A stretch of 64,000 bases of DNA, from assembly GCF_000002595.2 (NCBI RefSeq), contig NC_057019.1, positions 3,410,368 through 3,474,367 of the forward strand. Direction: 5' to 3'. The DNA comes from Chlamydomonas reinhardtii. Lineage: Eukaryota; Chlorophyta; Chlorophyceae; Chlamydomonadales; Chlamydomonadaceae. Below the pieces are notes generated by a model that worked only from the letters and a program-made list of their open reading frames with translations, was not told the origin of the DNA and ran no database searches. The position numbers were made by a program, and so were the translations under genes. Positions 58,530 through 64,000 of the stretch are shown piece by piece (the stretch's first letter is position 1; the number at the start of each line of letters is the position of its first letter).

Positions 58530-59300
58530 GCAAACCGAGTACCACGGCGGCGGCAGCAGCAGCGACGCTGGCGCAGGGCCCGCTGGCGGCGCAGGGCCTG
58601 GCGCAGGCAGCGGCGGCAGCGCAGGGCCTGGCTGAGGAGGCGCAGGGCCTGGGCGGAGCAGTGGCAGCGTGTATGTGCGTAGCGGAGGGGGCAGGCAAGG
58701 CCAAGTGGAAGCGGCGCCGGCGCGCAGGTTGAGACCTGCCAGTGTCTGGTTTACGGTCTTTGCTGGCGAGCATAGCATAGCATGTATGTGGTTGTCCTGT
58801 GCCTGCTGTGCTTGTGCTTGACAGCGGGACGCGGCTGGACGCTTAATTGGCGGGTGGTGCCTGTACAAGCCGACTCACGTTGGGTGCGCTTATGGGGCTG
58901 ATACCGCTAGTGGGTTCACCAGGGTCGTGTGCTGCAACTGCTGTCACGCGCCGTCTAAGGCTTAATGTCTGCTCATCTTCTAGGAACGCCTGAGCACCCA
59001 GCAGGGCCGGCGGCCGGTTACCATGCAGCCAAATGCCCGGTTGGTCCAGCGCCCAGCACTGCCCAACACAGCCAACCGCAGCATGCACTTTAAACACCCA
59101 CCATCCAGCCACCTGACCCCAGCCTGGCCCCGATTGGGATACTCGACAAGTGATGGCGGTCGTGTTGAAGGGTGCCCACTGGCTCCTGCCCTATCACTAC
59201 CTGTCAGCTGTTAAACCGTCGGTATCCTAAAAACACCTACCGCTACGCAGTACTCCGGCTTGCCCCTCCCCCCTCAGGGCGCTCCATGCCGTGCGCCCCG
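58530..59300 (+). repeat. dispersed repeat R2, copy 2
   Basis: The counterpart of 29690-30445. A GCGGCGGCAGC start codes for AQGLAEEAQGLGG-like repeats, then AEGAGKAKWKRRRRAG and a stop; the end is CTACCGCTACGCAGTAC and GGCTTGCCCCTCCCCC at 59236-59275. The two copies are well diverged, so insertion is old. Confidence 0.5.
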
Positions 59301-60120
59301 GAATGCGGTGTGGGGATGGGGTGGGGGGGGTGGGTGGGTGATGGGACAGGGTTCAGGCAGGTTGGCGAGGTCCCATAGGGTGCAGCTGACGCCCGTACCC
59401 CAAGCAGACAGCAAACAGTTTGCAGCGGCAGAGCAGGAGTGCATGGCTGGTCGAACGCCGGAGTTACTGTACCGACAAGTTGCTGGCTGGCTGGAAGTTT
59501 GCTGATGCGCATTCCTCACGCTCCGGGCGCCCGGCCAGGCGATAGCACCACACAGACACACCACAACGCCACACTCGCTCGCGATGCAGAGCCGCACCGC
59601 ACCTGCAGGAAGATGACCAGCGTCCACGGATGAGCACCAAATGCAACATAGAGAAAATGCAACAGTATGCAGCAAAGCAATGGCCGGGCGACAGTATGAC
59701 AAGCAGGGGCGAAAACAGGGCGCGGCAAGGCAGAAAAGGGAGCCCGAATGTACGGATGAGTGGCGGGCGAATCGAATGCGAGTGCGAGACAAACACAACC
59801 GGAGTGTGAGGAAGCGCGGGTGGGATTGGGAATGTCGGGATGGGGTGGGGTGGGATGGACTGGCGGATGGTGGAAGTATCATATAGGTCTGCTGGGGGCT
59901 GCGAGCAGCCATACTACCGGTCATGATATTGCCTTCGGTAGCTCAGGGCGCCGCGGGCTGGGGGTGGGTAAGTGAGCGGGGATGGGGGCTCGGACTCAGC
60001 GGGGGCACGGACTCAGGGCGAGAGTAACGCCGATGTGCCGGGTGATGTGCGAGCAGAATACAGAACGCGGCATTCGTCATTGCGGGGAAACTAAAACTGA
60101 TAGCGCCAACCTTTTGCGCC
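59301..60120. other. intergenic, nothing certain
   Basis: A short plus-strand frame at 59380-59505 (SKQFAAAEQECMAG) looks protein-like, but no family, start or splice partner is seen. The rest is G-rich without features. Confidence 0.4.
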
Positions 60121-60489
60121 TCGCGCTTTCGCGCGCAATTTCCGGGATCCTCCAACGCGTCGATTCCTCCGTCTTGCGTCCTTCCGTGCCGGGAGCCTTG
60201 ATTATCGATACAATTTGTGATATATTGTATGTTGCGCTGGAGCTCTAATGCAAACGCTGCGCTTGTGCGTTTACCCCGCTCTGGCATAGGGCTTGCGTTT
60301 TCATAAAGTTACGCTTTGCAATACATACATAGAAAGGCGCATTATTTGCACGACAAATTTCGCTGCGCTCGGGTTTCAAGGTTATAACTCAACTCAAAAC
60401 TGGAATAACCGGGAGGGCCCCCCGCGGCGAGCTCGATGCGACCGCAATGGCTATTGCCCCTCCCCCTTCGGGGGAAGGGGCAAGCCAAC
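60121..60489 (+). mobile_element. non-autonomous repeat R1, copy 2
   Basis: It is nearly identical over most of its length to the reverse complement of 8216-8653: TCGCGCTTTCGCGCGCAATT start, CGCGTCGATTCCTCCGTC, ATATATTGTATGTTGCGC, then the hairpin CCCCTCCCCCTTCGGGGG and GGGGCAAGCCAAC at the end. It lacks some 70 bp and the end duplication of copy 1. High identity between two sites 52 kb apart means recent spread. Confidence 0.78.
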
Positions 60490-61385
60490 CCAAACATGCT
60501 ACCACCTTGCGCAAAGCACCCTTTCCGGGGACGGGTCGAGGCCCCAAAGGGCAAAGGCCCAAAGCACCCCTTTAGGCGCCGTGTGGAAACTGGCACACAT
60601 TGCTGAACTACATCAGATGGCTTTTGAGGCAACTTGCCTGGCTGCGGCCACATATTCTACAGGTTGTTGGCAAAGCAACGGGTGGCCGTCAAGCCGTAAG
60701 CCTACCAGAGTCCTTTGAAGCCCGGAAAGGAAGGGCCCCCGGCGGGGGCCTCAAAATCTCATGCGCGCCAGGAGCGCTTGCCCCAGCTACTCCTGTATAC
60801 AAAGAACTTTTTCCAGGCCAATTGGATGGCTGCCTCAGTCTTGTTACGTGCGCTCCCCCTCCGCCACCACATACACATTCAGAAGCCCCAACATTTAGAA
60901 CCCCCAGCAATCACGGCGCAATTCTAGGACCCCGCTGTGCTCATACCTTGCCCCAGCACTCTATCACAACGCATCTTCACTCTAGTACGCATGCAAAGTA
61001 AGTCTTGCAGACAGTGCAATTAACACACCGTTTCCACTCCAAGCGTTTCGTGTGTTGGTGCATCGTCACGCGTCCATGATAGCCATTTGCGAAAGACTGC
61101 ACATTGCCATATCTTACCTTGAAGGGCGTAGAGCTAAGCAACATGAAGCAGCATTTGCTTTTACTGACACCCCATCAATGGGCATACCTGACTCAAAGCT
61201 GCACACGCATGGCTCAAGCTATCCAGCGCCTGCACCAACGCCATACCGCACATACCGTACTACATTCCTTGGGAGACGTCACACTGTCTCTTCGCTAGCC
61301 GTAATGCCTTCGCACGAGCGTGCAGTTGCCGATGGCTCTGGCAGGCGCTCGTGCGAAGTGCATAAACAGCGACCTGGTCTTTGCA
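60490..61385. other. intergenic, short local repeats only
   Basis: AAAGCACCCTTTCCGGGG and AAAGCACCCCTTT-like words repeat at 60510-60585. There is no gene. Confidence 0.5.
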
Positions 61386-62624
61386 TCATGTCGGTGTAAG
61401 CTCAGCATACCTCCATAGGAGCGACGAAAAAGCCTCCTTCGACAGACGGGATTGCCACACACCTGCACACCATGGGCAACAACACACAATAATCAGTCAC
61501 ACACGCGCGCCTGATATGTTGTGACGTTACAGGAGGGGCAATCTGCGTGCGCAAGCACGCAGAGACCAACGAATGCTGCCAGGGCCAAACTTGGTTCCAC
61601 AGACCTTACTGCTGCTGCAAACACTCCTTGCCAGAAGTCTAGCACTCCACGCACTGAGTCAAAACTCAGCCCAAGTAGATCCGCCTTACATGCTAGCAGG
61701 AAACTGCGCGAAGGCACTTACTCGCGCTCCAGCCGCCAGCTGCGGCCGCTGTCGAGCCTGACTTGGCCAGCACCTTGGAGTCGTACTTCACCTCCCGCCC
61801 GCCCTCCAGAAGGGCAGAGTAGTCCTGCGCCAGCTTGGGTAAAATCATGGGCAGGCCGCCCGTCCTGCAAACAGAAGGATTGTGCCTTGCAGATATGAGC
61901 AAAACAGCGGAAACATCATGGAAGCCTCAAGTTGCTCGTGCATCTCGTCCATCAGTGGCGCCAAAGCACTGTAGTGCTCACATGGACGGTGCAGCAGCCT
62001 TCGCCGCGGCAACAGCTGCCAGTGCGATCGCATCCAGAGCCGCCGCATGCAGGTCGGCACCCATGTTCGCCTGCATGCCCAGTCACACGTTACGATGTTG
62101 TGCGCAGCTCTTCATAATACGATGCCAGAACTAGCCTTCTCCAGTGCATACCTGGCGTGCGCTCTTGGAATTTATTTGCTCCTGGTTTGCTGAGCGGTAT
62201 CTGCGCACTTGCGCCTCGGTGCGCTCGATATCCACATTGTTGGACAGCCGCCAAACTGTTGCGTGCACATTGGAAATACGTTCGCATTACGGAGGGACTG
62301 CTGGGTACGGGTCAGCAGGGCGCAGTGCAAGGTACCTGCGGATTGGCCTGTCCCCCTGTGCCCCATAACGCTGTAACTGTACTCAATATACGGAAACCCA
62401 GTTGTGCTGGTACTCAACTGATGTCCTCCACTTCTTCCAGGTAGTCATCGAACTTCTCCTTGCTGTCAAAGTCATCCCGGTCCTTGTTGTATCTGCATCC
62501 AAGCGAGGGCTTGTCCGTCACGCAGGCGCGCTGGGCACCAGCATGTCGGCAGTGCGACTCCCACAACCTACATGGCCAATATACGACGGCGCACTTTCAG
62601 CTCCTTTTCTAGGTCAATTTCCAT
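61386..62624 (-). CDS. MAT1: MAT1-like CAK assembly factor, no RING visible
   Basis: Six exons in phase: 62624-62572, 62492-62419, 62255-62152, 62070-61982, 61864-61722, 61462-61386, giving 179 residues (human MAT1 309). It starts MEIDLEKELKVRRRILAIYN and continues NKDRDDFDSKEKFDDYLEEV, IIWRLSNNVDIERTEAQVRR, which follows the MAT1 segment just after the RING finger, then GGLPMILPKLAQDYSALLEG and a C-terminal AGGWSASVWQSRLSKEAFSS like plant MAT1. In other organisms MAT1 holds CDK7 and cyclin H together in CAK and TFIIH; the middle and C-terminal parts seen here are the ones that do that. The N-terminal RING is not found before the ACP gene. The true start may be missed, so a truncated gene is also possible. 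Confidence 0.78.
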
Positions 62625-63083
62625 GGTCAACTAGCAGGATGGCCCCACGAATATGGTGGGAGGGCTGCTTTGCGTTGGCACGGTGCGTGCACTCGGCACG
62701 GTGTTTGGGTGGCGTGGGGCGGGGTCGGCGCGCGTTGATACCCCCAAATGTCACAGACAGATTTAGGTTCCCATGCGTTGAATGGGTCGCTGACTCCCGT
62801 GAAAGCTATATTGCGATTCGCGCGGCAATGTGTGCCCTTCGCCGTGCGCAGACACGGTGTGCCAATTAAGATGAAAAACTGTAATTCCAACCATGTAATT
62901 TCATCAGTCGAATTGCACTGGGGAATGGAAAGGAGAAAAACAGAGTGCATGGGCTGCCCATTCCGTGAACTCTACCGTCTCCTATGCGCGCCTTGTGCTG
63001 TTATTACTGGATGTGCTAAAGACTACGCTGCGTTGTTAGAAGGAAGCTATCCGTTTTCGCTGTCCTGATTTCTTCTTGGCACA
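62625..63083. promoter_or_regulatory. divergent upstream region MAT1-like / ACP
   Basis: 459 bp separate the two start codons. An acceptor-like CTGCTAG lies just upstream of the MAT1-like ATG, hinting at a 5' UTR intron. No RING-coding cysteines were found on the minus strand here. Confidence 0.5.
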
Positions 63084-63587
63084 ATGGCCCTCTCTTCTGC
63101 TGCCAACGTGGTCCGGTCGGCTGTTCTGCAGCACTTGCGCGTGACTGTGACCTCCAGCCTTCAATCGAGCTCTCTGCCGACCTTCACCAACATAATCAGC
63201 CGTGGCTTTGGTGGTGGCTTCCTGGACAAGGATTCCGTCACGGAGCGCGTGCTGCACGTCACAAAGCACTTTGAGAAGATTGATGCATCCAAGGTGCGTG
63301 GGCTCTCGCGGTCCTTGTACGTTTTAAGATGGCGCTGAAGCTCGTTGCCGCGTCCACCGACATGCATGCGCGCTAACCATGCGTTCATTGCATGCGCTGA
63401 TCATTCTTAGGTGAGCCCGGCGGCCTCTTTCGAGAAGGACCTGGGCCTGGACAGCCTGGACGTGGTGGAGCTGGTCATGGCATTGGAAGAGGAGTTTGGC
63501 CTGGAGATTCCGGACGCTGAGGCAGATAAGATTGCTTCCGTGGGTGACGCTATCAACTACATCTGCAGCAACCCTATGGCAAAGTAG
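63084..63587 (+). CDS. NDUFAB1: mitochondrial acyl carrier protein
   Basis: Two exons (63084-63293 and 63411-63587) give 128 residues. The N-terminal half is a basic, Ser/Ala-rich presequence expected to target mitochondria ([20 protein letters not shown]). The mature part has [13 protein letters not shown], then [20 protein letters not shown], whose Ser carries 4'-phosphopantetheine, and [19 protein letters not shown]. This is the mitochondrial type of ACP, which works in mitochondrial fatty acid (lipoate precursor) synthesis and is a subunit of respiratory complex I and an Fe-S assembly partner. The intron is 117 bp, phase 0. The gene symbol follows the animal name. Confidence 0.95.
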
Positions 63588-64000
63588 AGCAGCGGCGATG
63601 ATGGCACGTTGCACGCGATGTGGAGCGCAGGGCGGCAGGGCGGCAAGGTTTGGCTTATGGCTTCAACGGTAGGGTAGGGGTGTTTCAGGGCTTGGGGTTT
63701 AAGCGAGGTTGAAGGGGTGAAAGCAGCTGGCCGGCAGCAGAAGTGAGTAAGAGTAGGACTGCAGCCTTGTTGGGTATGCCCCCACGGCCCGCACTGGCGG
63801 CTGAGTTGCCGCAGTTGTGCCAACTGGTTGAGAGTGCGTGTGTCGTGCCCTGCTGATGTGCGGAAACACCTTTCGTGGTTTCCCAAGATGGGAGTCATAG
63901 TGTTAGGTTCGTGTGGTTGTGACGAGCACCACCGCGTATGAGCATGAGCATGTGATGAACGGGTAGATGCGAGTTGTTTACGTGGACATAGGATTGGCAT
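63588..64000 (+). other. ACP 3' flank
   Basis: Presumed 3' UTR and downstream sequence; no second gene and no clear TGTAA-type polyadenylation signal in view. Confidence 0.5.

Noticed and set aside
59380-59505. Small exon (SKQFAAAEQECMAG)
   Set aside because: Protein-like in look, but without start, splice partner or family; kept only as a note.

Overview
The window is nuclear DNA of a green alga, most likely a volvocine or Chlamydomonas-type chlorophyte. The evidence is GC-rich coding sequence, many short introns in ordinary eukaryotic housekeeping genes, and a Dualen/RandI-type non-LTR retrotransposon, a group described from Chlamydomonas. Two 100-N assembly gaps lie at 1164-1263 and 18566-18665.

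Left part (about 1-29.45 kb) is a nest of one L1-like LINE family. At least nine truncated copies lie in both orientations, joined tail to head, broken by deletions and peppered with tiny pieces of their own 3' end. The family has an L1-type reverse transcriptase, a C-terminal zf-RVT-like zinc motif and a 3' end reading GTAAGGATGATTCCTC followed by A. The architecture resembles the Zepp/ZeppL clusters known from green-algal centromeres. One copy is split by a 12.07-kb Dualen/RandI element (13564-25628) flanked by a 13-bp target-site duplication. That element carries an apparently spliced first gene (14497-17105), a cysteine-protease-like domain, an APE endonuclease, a reverse transcriptase and a restriction-like endonuclease.

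Middle strip (29.45-32.0 kb) holds small dispersed repeats and a worn Copia-like fossil.

Right part (32-64 kb) is gene-dense, and exon chains could be followed by eye with consistent splice phases. The genes are VAC14 (-), SPOUT1/C9orf114-type SPOUT methyltransferase (-), a sigma-like glutathione S-transferase (-), a DNAJC8/SPF31-like J-protein (-), a TLC-domain membrane protein (+), tRNA m1G37 methyltransferase TRM5 (-), a PP2C phosphatase (+), a short MAT1-like protein with no visible RING (-), and mitochondrial acyl carrier protein (+). Three gene pairs are divergent with 0.46-0.63 kb between start codons (DNAJC8/TLC, TRM5/PP2C, MAT1/ACP). Four introns appear to use GC-AG sites.

The genes form no single pathway: they cover phosphoinositide regulation, RNA modification, splicing, membrane lipid or secretory function, signalling, transcription and mitochondrial acyl metabolism. 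All assignments come from reading the sequence; no database search was run.
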